Shown here: in pieces, positions 30,201 to 40,617 of the stretch
Layout: each line of letters starts with the position of its first letter
How positions within the stretch are numbered: the first letter of the stretch is position 1
The notes under the pieces: model-generated
Database searches by the model: none
Seen by the model: only the letters and a program-made list of their open reading frames with translations
What the model was told of the DNA's origin: nothing
Program-made: the position numbers and the translations under genes
Assembly: GCA_018806915.1 (NCBI GenBank)
Contig: JAGKQI010000078.1
Span: forward strand, 868,001 to 932,000
Length of the DNA: 64,000 bases
Reading direction: 5' to 3'
DNA from: Phytophthora colocasiae
Taxonomy: Eukaryota; Oomycota; Peronosporomycetes; Peronosporales; Peronosporaceae

Positions 30201-30712
30201 GTAGATGTTGGAATGAGGATTTATCTGGCGACGTTCGCTCCAACAGCGATACGTCCACTTTGCAAGGCCAGAAGAAAAACAAAACCGGTAAAACTCAACT
30301 ACTGATCGGTTGTTGTAAAAAATAATATATTTCTCCAAAAATCGAGTTTTTAAAAATAAAGTATTATGGTTGAAATATTGTATTGACCTTCCAATACAAT
30401 CATTTTTTCGGAATGCCTGTCTGCGAGTAGAGGTAGATCTGGGCGGAACTCCGTGCTGGAATGGGGTGTTTCCATTGCGGCAAATTGCGGATTGACAGGA
30501 TGGCACCAAGGCGCTAGGAGGCTCCGCCAGAAGTCACTTGCACTTCAAGTCTTCGATATTACATGCAGCTGCGCTCAGCCAGCAAGCGTGGTGACAAGTG
30601 GCATACGCCATAGCGACAAAACTAGCGATCATGTGATAAGGTGACCCCCCCCCCCCCGACCCCCCCCCTTCCTGCAATGCTGTCATTATGGCTATGTTGC
30701 TATCCTTCTTTC
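30201..30712. other. AT-rich stretch with a poly-C tract
   Basis: An AT-rich segment (30300-30410) is followed by a near-continuous C tract at 30645-30668, broken only by GA. No gene is seen. It lies 3' of the next gene. Confidence 0.4.
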
Positions 30713-31960
30713 TTAGCTGCTGAAGACGCTGTCCAGTAGGACCTGTGGCGTCTCCACCAGGTCGTACAGGTAGTCTTCTTCCAACTGCAGTGTGGCTCGC
30801 GGGAGATCGTCAATCAGGCGTTGCTTCAGAGCTGGGGCAGAGCGCACGCCACAATCTCGTGCATCGACCGCTTGGAGACATTGTAACGAGCAACCTGCTA
30901 GCTGTGACTTGATCATCCTTGAATACACTGGTCGCACCAGGAAACCTTGCAGTTCAGTGGCCGATGACTCGGGCACGCGGTACTCGCTGAACTGACGGAG
31001 CTCCTTGCGGGCCACGAAGATCTGCTGCCCGTCGTCGAGGTAGCACTCCAGCCAGACCTGATCACGAGCACGGCGGCGACCACCGTACTGCTTCTTCATG
31101 GAGCGCACAACCCGAGCAGTGCTGTTCACGGTGTACAACACTTCCCCCGACTCACCATCCTGCAACCCACCAGCGACTTGGGTGCTTGCACGCCAGATCT
31201 GGCGAGCCAGCGGACGCATCCTCATAGATTCGAGCGCCTTGGCACTTTTCCACACCACGCGACGTGCTAATTTCTCGTCTTCTTCTTCTTGGCAGAGCAG
31301 GTGGCGCCATCCAAAGACCTGCCGCACTTTGCAGCGCCGACGTAGGTGGCAGCGACTCGCACTGCCATTAAGATGGCGCAGTTCACTAGGCATTGAGTGC
31401 ATAGTGTGCAGCACGCGCAAAGTGTCGTAACTTGTCAGATTTGGCATCGCGTACTGCAGCGATCGAGGAGAGCCTACTGAGGTTCTGTCCGATTGGTCCA
31501 TGTCCCTTTTGACAGTTTGGATTTCTGCAACCCGTTGGCGTTTCACGCCGCAATGTGATGTGATAACGGCACTAGCACACCGTTTGAGTGAATGATGGCG
31601 GCGGTCATGGACACTTTTCGCGACGGAGAGACGAAGCTGAAGGTGCTTGTCGGTTTCTGGCAGCCAGCTCATGGTTGAGCTGTTGCCGACGCTGTCTTGA
31701 AGTGATAACAGAGGGCACGGGGCGAGTGCGAGTCTGCAATAGCCAACACACAGATGCAAGTGATGCGGTGAGGACGGATAGATCGTTGCAAACTTTAATG
31801 AGGTCAGTTCTACGGCGCTCTCTACGCACGTTGTGGTGGTGGTGGTGGTGGGCTGCACCTTGCGGCCCCAGGGCTGCATGACGTCGCTGGGCGAAAGCTC
31901 GGGCGAGGCCTCCCGTTGGATGGCCTCGTGGTGGTCAATAGGCTGGAACACAACACCCAT
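30713..31960 (-). CDS. Hypothetical protein (415 aa)
   Basis: An open frame runs from ATG 31960 to a stop at 30713. I do not recognise a family. The N-terminal ~120 codons contain a poly-Thr run and irregular sequence and may hide an intron or a later start (for example the Met of M-S-W-L-P-E-T-D). From there on it is Arg/Lys/Glu-rich, with regular helices, W-L-E-C-Y-L-D-D-G-Q and a C-terminal L-E-E-D-Y-L-Y-D-L-V-E-T-P. No signal peptide or membrane segment is visible. The basic composition suggests a nuclear or cytosolic protein. It sits alone inside a transposon-rich region. Confidence 0.6.
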   Translation of the reverse strand: MGVVFQPIDHHEAIQREASPELSPSDVMQPWGRKVQPTTTTTTTCVESAVELTSLKFATIYPSSPHHLHLCVGYCRLALAPCPLLSLQDSVGNSSTMSWLPETDKHLQLRLSVAKSVHDRRHHSLKRCASAVITSHCGVKRQRVAEIQTVKRDMDQSDRTSVGSPRSLQYAMPNLTSYDTLRVLHTMHSMPSELRHLNGSASRCHLRRRCKVRQVFGWRHLLCQEEEDEKLARRVVWKSAKALESMRMRPLARQIWRASTQVAGGLQDGESGEVLYTVNSTARVVRSMKKQYGGRRRARDQVWLECYLDDGQQIFVARKELRQFSEYRVPESSATELQGFLVRPVYSRMIKSQLAGCSLQCLQAVDARDCGVRSAPALKQRLIDDLPRATLQLEEDYLYDLVETPQVLLDSVFSS

Positions 31961-33040
31961 GGTTGTGGCAAGATCGGAAGTGAAGGTGCCAGTGGCTTGG
32001 GATCACGGTGGGCAGCTGGTCCTACAACCTTGACGTTGTGGCGCGAATTGCGGAATGGGTTGGTGGCGATTCGATCCTTCGCCAGTGGCGAAGGATCGAG
32101 CATGGATTATGAACGAGCCTTTCCTCGCGCGGGACGGCGCACATCTCCATATCGTACCACTCTTTCCATAAAAAGGATCGCGTCTGAGTCCCACATACCC
32201 TTCTCAAACCGATCCGCTGAATTTGAAAGATTCCGTGGGTTTTGGTTTGGAGTAGACCTCTGTAATAAGCATACCGCTCCGTGTGGCTGATTTGGCGCTT
32301 GGAAGTTCCCGCCAAGCAGACCCTGTAAAACGTACGAGCTGTAAGATGCCATCGGCTCGGAGTCGTTCGGAACAATGTTCCTGGCGACAGACCGTAGAGA
32401 CGGCAGAAGATTTGCCTGAGCAAGAGCGCTTCAACAGCAGAATCCACGGCAGAGTGGTGGTCGATTGCGCCGTGTACGGCACGTCAACAATTTCTACGGT
32501 GGAATCAGACGCGTGGCAGACTCAGATGCGCTTCGTCGCATCAGGTGACCTGATTCAGGTCCACCCCAGCACTGCGGCAGCTGATGCTCGTGCTGCGAAG
32601 ACTTGCAACGCGCAACGCCAGGATCCACACGTAATAAGACTCACCAATGAGGACAGAAGTTGCAGGTTACGGATGTGTGCAAGACTCGCATTGCTCCTTG
32701 GTTGCCGTTGCTCTGGATGCGACGATGGGGTTTATACTGGAGTCTCACGTGTCCGCAAGACGGTCTTATCGGAACGTCATCACCGACGGCTTGATGGAGC
32801 TTTTCAGTTTGATGAAACCGGCAACGGTGAAGCTTGACACTTTCTCGCTGTAGTGGAGACCCCAAAGAGATAATTCTACAAGGACCAGTATCTATTTCAT
32901 GCCGGAAAAACTTTTTTTCCCTGATAAAGCTAGACTACCGGTAGCCTAACTTATTCGTTTTTACGGGTCAAATCACTACGAATTTCATATACCGTACTGT
33001 ACTGTAACTTGGTTGATATTAAGCACTCTTTTCTGCATTA
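31961..33040. other. Intergenic stretch with a strong hairpin
   Basis: A perfect 13-bp inverted repeat with a 3-nt loop (TCGATCCTTCGCC-AGT-GGCGAAGGATCGA) lies at 32071-32099, 111 bp upstream of ATG 31960. Several overlapping frames at 32022-32837 on both strands are open for 80-185 codons but match nothing I know. They may belong to an old unrecognised element. Confidence 0.45.
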
Positions 33041-33351
33041 GGGGGGTCAGAATTGACCGACATCGAAATGGTCACCATATATTTTTATGGTCCGCGCACA
33101 TTTACTTTCCGAAATGGTTCACCCAAAACGCTAAACCATTTCCGAAATGGTCGATTATTTCATAAATGGTCAACCATCCGCAACTTCCTTTCACTCTTGA
33201 ATCTTCCGCTGTAGCGCGCACTCGGACTACAAAGACGTCCGCGGCGGCCCAGCTTTTCCCATCCTGCAACAGGTACAGACGTTGATGCAGCCCGCCTTAT
33301 GTATACCTCTTAGCTATCTACTACTAGTAGTACTGAATTGCGCAGAGAACG

Positions 33352-33633
33352 ATGCGTGGCGCTGCTGAGGAAACCGAGCAGACCAAGATCCACCTAACAC
33401 GCGATGACTACCTACTTCTTGTCTGCTGGATGGAGAATCCCGCCCACTTTGCTATGATCCACGGCTGTGAGAAGAAGACGACCGTAGGGGCGAAAACTAC
33501 AAAGCTCGACGCCTTCAATCAACTGGCGGAGGATCTACACACGACGTCCAAGACTCCAGGACTGAAGTTACTATCGGCAGAGAGTATAAAGCGTCGGTGG
33601 AACACGTACATGTACAAGAGCAAATTCACGTAA
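33352..33633 (+). CDS. Myb/SANT-like DNA-binding protein of the Harbinger element
   Basis: ATG 33352, 93 residues. It reads D-D-Y-L-L-L-V-C-W-M-E-N-P, later F-N-Q-L-A-E-D-L, then S-I-K-R-R-W-N-T-Y-M. The spaced Trp residues and R-R-W fit the trihelix/Myb-like domain found beside Harbinger transposases, which helps bring the transposase to the element ends. The protein is short and may be truncated. Confidence 0.6.
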   Translation: MRGAAEETEQTKIHLTRDDYLLLVCWMENPAHFAMIHGCEKKTTVGAKTTKLDAFNQLAEDLHTTSKTPGLKLLSAESIKRRWNTYMYKSKFT

Positions 33634-33637
33634 TTTG

Positions 33638-33919
33638 TCACAAAATCCCGGCTTTTTTGCGTGGAGAATGGTATCTGTTAGCCTCGACAAGCATCAATAC
33701 TTCAGAAAGATCTTCTTCCATGTCGATAATATATTCACCGTCCTGACCAAACAGGCTATCTAACAGCAGAAAGTCTTCATAGTCCTCTTCGTCGACGGCC
33801 GCGGCAGCCACGCCACCGATGAGGTTCGGCGTCGGTGGGAGACGCGAGGCATGGTTATTGTAGTGCTCAAAACGATGTGTGTTTTCCAGAGTGATTGTTA
33901 GGCAGAAATGACCGATCAT
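33638..33919 (-). pseudogene. Harbinger transposase N-terminal fragment
   Basis: ATG 33919, 93 residues. It has the acidic segment E-E-D-Y-E-D-F-L-L-L-D and, near the end, V-E-A-N-R-Y-H-S-P-R-K-K, resembling the N-terminus of PIF/Harbinger transposases. It then stops, with no DDE domain. Confidence 0.5.
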
Positions 33920-34559
33920 TTCATATCTGACCGGGGTGATATTTTGGAAATATTCTGGTCATTTTGTTGGCGCTCGAGAGGTCATAATTTTTATACCATT
34001 TCGCAATTCTGACCCCCCCCATTCCGCACTCCACGTTGTGCTTGTATAGAGCGAATACTGTAAGAAAGACTTTGAATCCTGAGCTTGAAGCCAAAAAGTA
34101 CAATAAAAGTGCGTGCGAACTTAACGCCGCGGCGCCAGAACTGCAGTGCAAAGTACGGATTCGATTCATTCATTTTGACGCAAAATGCAGCCGGAAAGGG
34201 CGGGAAAAGGCGGCGCGTCACACGGGGTGAGTGCGGAATGAGCTTGAGCGCTACAGCGCAATTGCTCCAGACAAGGCGTGCGTGGGGCTTCGTCTCCTGT
34301 GGTCATGGCAGACAGAGTCAGTCAGCTCAACAGGCTGAGATACCTTCTCGGAGACTCCGACGATGAAGCTGAAGAACACAAGACGGAGGACTGTAGCCCT
34401 GAACATGCAACGAATTTAAGACTACGGAGTGCAGCTTCAGCTTTTGTCCCCACACTCTGGTCTCCGAGGAAGACCCCCCCCCCCCGCACAGCGGACACTT
34501 GGACAAGGGTTACGCTCAGCAAGCATCCGAACTGGTTATCGAGGAACGAGCCACTCGCT

Positions 34560-35542
34560 GGCTCTCCGGCAAAACACGCCCACTGTTTAGAAAGTTCTAC
34601 ATTTAGAAATGAGAGAAAATATGCAGAAGAGATAATTTGATGTACATTTCATGTGTAGACGGTTTGGCAAAATTCAACCACTTTTGGCGCCAAAACAGAA
34701 GATCGCAAATTGTTAGTGACTTAGTTTTTGTAATTAATGGAAAAACACGCCCACTACACGGTCCCTTAACCATTGATTACGACTCACAGACCCTTTAGTC
34801 ACCTCAAGCTCAGCCACATACTTCCACCACCCCATTCACATCATGGAGAGCCCCTATCTGTACGACGTTGAGGACCCCAGCCTCTTATACGTCGCCACTG
34901 TCATGGGAGGTGACGTGTAACCAGAACACCGCCCTTCTCTGGTGCATCGAGGTAGGTCTGATAGACCGACAGAAATTGTGCCCCACGTGCGGAAGCAACA
35001 TGAAGCCGTCCTATGCAACTAAGCGTTGGAGGGGCTCCCGACGGGCACTGCACACGAACCGAAAGGAGGTGTCACGCGGCATGGTCACCAGCTCGTTCTT
35101 TTGCGACCCAAAGCTTAAGTTGCACCATTCTGAACGCCAGATCCTCGCATGGTGCATGCAGCTGCCTCAAGCCACTGCCATGGAGTTGGCTGAGGTGTCT
35201 GAGCGCCCTGTCAGGGACTGGTACATGTTTTGCCGCTCTACGTGTTCAAAGGAGCTGACTTCAAGGTAATGTTGCCTATAAGTTGTGTGAAAATTGCTTA
35301 TGTTGTACTAAGTAATTTTATGTTGCGTTACATTACAGACCACATCAAGAGTATGCGCTGTGTGACCAGGGAGCGCCTCGACTCCACAGGCTTCAGCAGG
35401 TGACTACATTGCCGGTCTAGTTGTTGCCATGCTGTGAAACGAATAACTGACGGTAACCAATACAATTTTGGTAATTTCTAAGTTCCAGAATCTAGTCGAA
35501 TTTAGAACTTTCTAAACAGTGGGCGTGTTTTGCCGGAGAGCC
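34560..35542 (+). mobile_element. Merlin-superfamily DNA transposon (983 bp)
   Basis: The ends are GGCTCTCCGGCAAAACACGC at 34560 and its inverted copy ending at 35542. The inverted match extends to about 40 bp, through ACTGTTTAGAAAGTTCTA. The 8-bp flanks (CACTCGCT, CACCTGCA) agree at 5 positions, possibly a decayed 8-bp target duplication of Merlin type. The flanking sequence on both sides reads like fragments of an older unit into which this element inserted. Confidence 0.72.
34843..35269 (+). pseudogene. Merlin/IS1595-like transposase N-terminal part
   Basis: ATG 34843 starts M-E-S-P-Y-L-Y-D-V-E, and after about 24 codons the frame changes. The second frame has L-C-P-T-C-G-S-N-M-K, a zinc-ribbon half, then H-S-E-R-Q-I-L-A-W-C and V-S-E-R-P-V-R-D-W-Y-M-F-C-R, the HTH-like region preceding the catalytic domain in Merlin and ISXO2-type transposases. 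A possible intron follows (GTAATG to TTACAG at 35338) with about 21 more codons. The DDE core is absent. Confidence 0.65.
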
Positions 35543-36188
35543 CACCTGCACCTAATACGGAAGCACACGAGTTTCAACCAAATCGAGTCGATGTAGCGCC
35601 AACTGCTGTGCATGATCTAGAAGCTGTAGGGCGTTTTCAAGAACGCGACCAAGCTGCTCAAGCCCCTGCAAAGCAACGCAGAAATGCTGAGCAGTTGGTG
35701 AATATGGCTCGGCTGTGGCGATTAGGAACTGGTCTACGAACTTTGAGGAACAGGAAGCAGTTCTTGACAGTTACTGCGCTAATGAAGTGCACGTAGCACC
35801 GCATATCGTTCGTTCTGTAGCCCGCCAACAGCATCCGTACAGCAGGCGCTGCCTTACCGGACGTATGCCGTTGATGCGCTCCGTGAACTTGACGGGAGGA
35901 CTAGGATAGCAGCTTGTTGAGCGTGGCCGCCTCACAAAAATGTAGAGTGTTTGTAGGGCATTAAATTCAAATTCAATTTGCTTATCGCGCTTCCATTTTG
36001 AACTGCAATTTGGGTGCGAACCTTGAGTCTACAGAGAAAAGTCGCCGACCCCAGAAAGGCGCGAGTAAAGTGTGATTCAAAACTGCCTTCAAATTCAGGA
36101 CTCAACTCTCTCTTATTCGCTCTATCAAACTGGTTCGAAGAATACGAGAGGTGCGCGCTGGAATGGTGTAGGGCGCGATGTAGCTGCA
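35543..36188. other. Degenerate stretch between Merlin and hAT elements
   Basis: 35545-35800 encodes an out-of-context protein-like stretch (P-N-R-V-D-V-A-P-T-A-V-H-D-L-E), probably the right half of whatever the Merlin element interrupted. AT-rich sequence follows. No intact gene. Confidence 0.35.
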
Positions 36189-36520
36189 ATGGCGGGTGGC
36201 CGTCCAAGATTTGGCGAGTGGAAGCACTTTAACAAAATTGCTGGAACAAAAGACATTACATACAAGCAGTGCTTCGAGCTTGTTCCTAACGCAAAAGTGT
36301 ATCGACACGTCATTGTGGCTTGGCACCATTGGAATGGTGGAGTATCAATCGGAATGATTATCCTGAGCTTTTTGAAATTGCCGCAGAGTGTTTACGATGT
36401 CTACGTTGTCGGCCGCAGCTGAAAGGAGCTGGAGCATGTGCAAGTTTATCCACTAAGGTAACAAATCAAATATGGAATATGGGCGAGATGAACGATGCTC
36501 AGATAACACTTATGCGTTGA
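36189..36520 (+). pseudogene. Internally deleted hAT transposase
   Basis: ATG 36189 starts M-A-G-G-R-P-R-F-G-E-W-K-H-F-N-K, the usual BED-finger start of hAT transposases. After about 55 codons, in shifting frames, the DNA reads Y-P-E-L-F-E-I-A-A-E-C-L, then S-A-A-A-E-R-S-W-S-M-C-K-F-I-H, the hATC tail. The whole catalytic core is gone, so this is a deletion derivative. Ends were not identified. Confidence 0.7.
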
Positions 36521-36989
36521 CAAAAAGTGTGGCAGTTTCTGAAACTTCGCAAGCAGAGATTGCTTCTGAATTTTTTGTAGTACATGTAGCAGACCAATGA
36601 AATTAAGCTCATGCTCGTGGAGAAGAAAAAAGTCGACTTAATCAGGTTACGGCCGAATTTAGTCTTGTTTTCAGTAATGAAAGTGCTGAGTGAGTGTCAT
36701 TTTTGTGACCACATGAGTTGGGTTATTCCACGCTCACCTTTTATATTTATACTTGTGATCAAGTTTCGAGGATAAACAGTAATTTGCATTGCAACAGCAC
36801 TCTCTCCCTAGGCTCGAGCTGGAGCGGAGGACATTTAATCTGCTTCTTCGCAGAATGCAACGGGACACCAGCGAACCTATGGACTCTTAGTCAGTGCAAG
36901 CGAAATACTGGCCACACCACCCCCAACTACATCCAAGAGTGCGTACAAATACAACCCGACCGACACGAATACAGTGGATGTATTGGAAG

Positions 36990-37726
36990 ACGACTGACAG
37001 GCTACCAAAAGGGAATTCGTAGTGGGTCTGGAGGCCATGAATGACCTGGGTCATTTGCGCATGATGCTCTGCTTTGAGACAGAGGATTCGGACGCGGGTT
37101 CGTAGGAGAAGATTGAAAAGAATCATCCTCACAGTGGAGTGATTTGAGCGATAAATCTCCAGCATGTAATAGAAGATCACCTCGAAACTTCGCCCTAGCA
37201 GCAGCCGCATCTTCTAAGGTAGTTTGGCCTTGACGTGTCCTGGCCGTATGGAGATCTTGTGACGACGCATGAAGCACTTTTGCCACGAGTATGATGCCGT
37301 AAACTCGTGTTGGGAGATACAGTTGTCTGCTGCTTCTTCTAGAGCTTTCAGCTCCAACATTTTAGCCGAAACCGGACAGCCTTCCTTCCTCATTGAGTTT
37401 AGCCAAATGACAATATTCTCCTCAGCTTCGCGCGAGAGAACTGTAGCATCACCATTCCGTCTAAAATTCTGCAGGTGGTCTTTGCCATCAGCACACACCT
37501 CTTAAATAAAACTGGCTTGTGTTTTCCGTTTTGAAATATGCTTCTGCTTGCGCTTCCGTTCGGTCTTTGAGGGAGACGGATAGAACTCGTCGATAACATC
37601 ACTAACTGTGGCCCCAGACGTGATGCGATCAAGGACCTGTCGCTTGTGAGAGTAATCTACAGCTATACAGACGTATCGTTTAGGACGTTTACCATTTCCA
37701 GTGATGCGTGGTCTCGCCATTGCCAA
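36990..37726 (-). pseudogene. pogo/Tigger-type transposase remnant (CENP-B-like HTH)
   Basis: The minus-strand frame from ATG 37726 reads K-R-Q-V-L-D-R-I-T-S-G-A-T-V-S-D-V-I-D-E-F-Y, a psq/Brinker-like HTH. One in-frame TAA (37501-37499) interrupts it. The same frame goes on with A-E-E-N-I-V-I-W-L-N-S-M-R-K-E-G and W-Q-K-C-F-M-R-R-H, the Tc5/CENP-B second HTH. Further frameshifts follow after R-T-R-Q-G-Q-T-T. The DDE part is unrecognisable. Confidence 0.75.
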
Positions 37727-38588
37727 AGTTCTTATGTAGGCCGCTCAGGCCGCTTTCACAATGCTATATTTAGCTCAATTGTCCTGCGTTTTAGCTGGGT
37801 GATTTGCTGTGGCAGATGCTGTAAATAGGTATGTTGATTGGCTACAATAAAAGTTCGCTTAGGAAACGCGTTCGCTTAGGACAGGAATGCGGTACAATAC
37901 TTTCGAGAAAATTGTTTTTGGTTTGCGACAACATCTAATTTTTGCCAATCTATGTGTAAAACCTACTTTAAGACTTCGTTAAAGGGTGAAAGCTATGGTT
38001 AACAGGTGAGTTAATACATGTACATAGAAATGAATCCAATTTAAGTTCTTATTTCTACAATAACATTGCAAAACTATTATTGAAACAAGCCATGAAACCC
38101 GCTGCATCTGGCGCTGTTGGACACCATTACAGACAAGATATCACCGCTATCAAAATATGCCGCGCACGTTTGCGGGGTTTCCTCATAGCCATCGCCGTTC
38201 AAGCTCCATGCCCCAACGGTAGAGAATTATTCTAATTGCATCCTTCCTGTAACTTGATTTTTGTCTGATCATTCTCATCCGTTTGGCCGTTTTCTGTCGT
38301 TCACTGCAGATTCATTTATTGACCTCATCAAATAAGAACGCCTCTAAATACCAACTTTACACGTCTTTTTGTAAAGTGCATAGCAGTGCAACACTCGAAT
38401 CAATTGATGTATGTTCACTAATCCAAAGTAAGTCCTGGCTCAGGCACCTATATTTTTCGGACTTGGCAGCATGCACTTGATTCTACTATGTACATACTGG
38501 ACAGGATTTGCACTGCACGACGCACACCTTTCTTCTTCTTCCACTTCCACTTTCGCTGCAAGCCAGCGCAGTTGCCATAGATAAAACT
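37727..38588. other. Intergenic stretch before the GH5 gene
   Basis: An AT-rich stretch. GTTCGCTTAGGA occurs twice, about 20 bp apart, near 37852-37885. No gene is recognised. The GH5 promoter must be at its right end. Confidence 0.35.
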
Positions 38589-40559
38589 ATGCGTCGAAAC
38601 GAACCTGAGATCGCCGTGGATTCGCCGGCATCGGCTTCGCTGATCACGTCTTCCGAAATGCTGGGCTCACCCACATACAATTATTCCGCCATGTTGAACC
38701 GTGAGGATTCCAGAGACGTCTCCGAGCAGGACTACATTCCGCAGGCACCTGCTCGCGAAGTCTTCCGTGAACCATCAGAGGCGCAAACGTACGGTGCAGC
38801 AGGAGGTTTCGGTACTCACGGCAACAACCGCTTCAGTACAATGGATGCAGGCTCTCCACGTCATTCCAATAGTGGCTCTGGCAATGGAGCAGCGGCTGGA
38901 GGCGTATTTACACGTGGGTCATTGCTGGACCGCAACATTGAAGCTGTGAGTGAACCGGCACCAGGGTTCATTGCCAAGACACAGCAGAAATATAACGGTC
39001 GATATCGGGTACGTTTCAAATTGCTGTATAGTACTCGCGACTCTAAAAATTGTTTGGTATATTAGATATGGCCTGGTATTTTATTGCTGCTTGTGATTAT
39101 TGGAGGTGCAGTGGCGGGTATTACATTCTCTGCTCTGCATACGAGCGACGCCTCTACGACTCGTGAAGAGGAATATGAACAACGTAAAGCTGACAGTGAG
39201 AAGATTACTGGTGGTGCTAGTGGCAGTGGCAGCGACTTAGTCTCTGATGATGGAGTAGTGGGCAACCCTAATTCGTATCCGGATATGGGCTGCGAACTGC
39301 CAGACTACCAGAGCAAGAACGGTCGAATTATGGCTGTGTCGGCCAATGGAACCGAAGTTCCGGTGGATATCAAGGGTATCAATTGGTTCGGTATGGAGAC
39401 GGGTACAGCTATCCCTCTCGGCCTATGGGATAATGCTGAAAACGGTACCACTGCGTACCAGATTGCAGCTTTCTTGGCTGACAACAAGTTTAATGCTGTT
39501 CGTCTGCCACTGTGTGTCAATTGGATCCTCACCAACCAGGAACCGGAGACTTCTCTGATCAACACGGCAGAGAACCGAGCCATTTCAGTTAAAAACTACA
39601 TGTCACTGCTGAAAAGTATTGTCAAGGTGTTAGCGTATCGCAAGATCGGAGTATTGCTGAGTATGCACACACTGACGTCCACAGACAGCGGAAGTCTCTG
39701 GTACAGCGATACCATCTCGGTAGATGACTTCTTGGATGCTATTGACACTCTGACCGAGAACCTCTGCAGTGAGACGTACTGGAACATCATGGGCATTGAC
39801 GTCAAGAATGAACCTTCCAAAGCCACGTGGGGGGACGGATCGGATACGGATTTCCATGCTGGAGCCAAGAAGATCGCAGATCGCATGCTGGACGGTTGCT
39901 CTAACTGGATGGGCTTCGTGGAGGGCATTAACGCCGATCATACGGTCACAATTGATGGTACTGACTACGATTACTACGATTGGTATGGCGGTGGTCTCCA
40001 GGATGCAGCAGACTACCCTCTCACCTTCAGTACGGAGAACAAGGTAGTATACGCCCCACACTACTACACTCCTGCCGTGTATCCCCAGTCGTACTTTTAC
40101 GATGGTGGTACTCAGGGTTCGAATGGCGCCATTGCCGACTACGTCGAAATCGATAACTCAACACTCAAGTCCCGTATCAAAGCTACAATGGCCGACATGT
40201 TTGGCTTTTTGGGTGATGACAACGGATCTGCGTTGCTGCTGGGAGAATTTGGCGGCTTGTACTCGAAAGATCTTCACCCGGAGCTCACCACGCAGCGATG
40301 TACTGATCTGAGTATGGAGGTGATCGTGGAGAGCGGATGGGCTGGTGGCTTCGTGTGGTCTCTGAATCCGGAGAGTGCGTACCAATACAACCCTGCAGAT
40401 ACCTACGGTACGTTTACGGAAGGTATCCTGGAGGACGACTGGCTGACGGCCAATAGTGATTTCCTCAAGGGTATGACTGCCTTGAATGACCTAGCAAATC
40501 TTCGGTCAATGCCCTGCTTTGAGGTGGAGGAGTCATCGTCTGGTTCGAGCTCAAGTTAA
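38589..40559 (+). CDS. Membrane-anchored GH5 glycoside hydrolase (type II), 637 aa
   Basis: Two exons, 38589-39008 and 39066-40559, with a 57-bp intron (GTACGT to TTAG). The N-terminal ~140 residues are cytosolic and Ser/Gly-rich. A single helix follows (I-W-P-G-I-L-L-L-L-V-I-I-G-G-A-V-A-G-I), a type II anchor, and then a GH5 domain from about residue 210. The acid/base Glu lies in I-D-V-K-N-E-P-S-K and the nucleophile Glu in L-L-L-G-E-F-G-G. Other GH5 landmarks are D-I-K-G-I-N-W-F-G and V-Y-A-P-H-Y-Y. The C-terminus is a short Ser run. GH5 enzymes cut beta-glucans, cellulose or related polymers; here cell-wall remodelling or plant-wall attack is likely. Exact substrate is not determinable. 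Confidence 0.92.
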
Positions 40560-40617
40560 CTGGATGATCAAGGCAGTTTTCCTTCAGTAAGAGTCTGTAA
40601 AATGACCTGAATTTCTT

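Larger units (their letters stand above)
33041..34020. mobile_element. PIF/Harbinger-like element, internally deleted
   Basis: The left end is GGGGGGTCAGAATTG (33041-33055) and the right end is its reverse complement with two extra C (34004-34020), about 980 bp in all. A 3-bp ATT flanks both sides if one A is allowed at the left junction. Subterminal regions repeat AAATGGT/ACCATTT several times, like transposase-binding sites. Inside are two convergent short genes: a Myb-like protein on plus (33352-33633) and a transposase N-terminus on minus (33919-33638). This two-gene convergent plan is typical of PIF/Harbinger. The DDE core is missing, so it cannot move by itself. Confidence 0.7.

Noticed and set aside
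30645..30668. Poly-C tract as a functional repeat
   Set aside because: Simple homopolymer slippage; a similar C run at about 34478 and C runs at transposon ends show it is common here.
32022..32837. Overlapping open frames on both strands as a gene or transposase
   Set aside because: No start, domain or splice pattern stood up on either strand. Recorded only as an unassigned stretch.
34010..34020. Run of C as part of a CRISPR or satellite array
   Set aside because: No regular repeat-spacer structure anywhere in the window, and the organism is eukaryotic.
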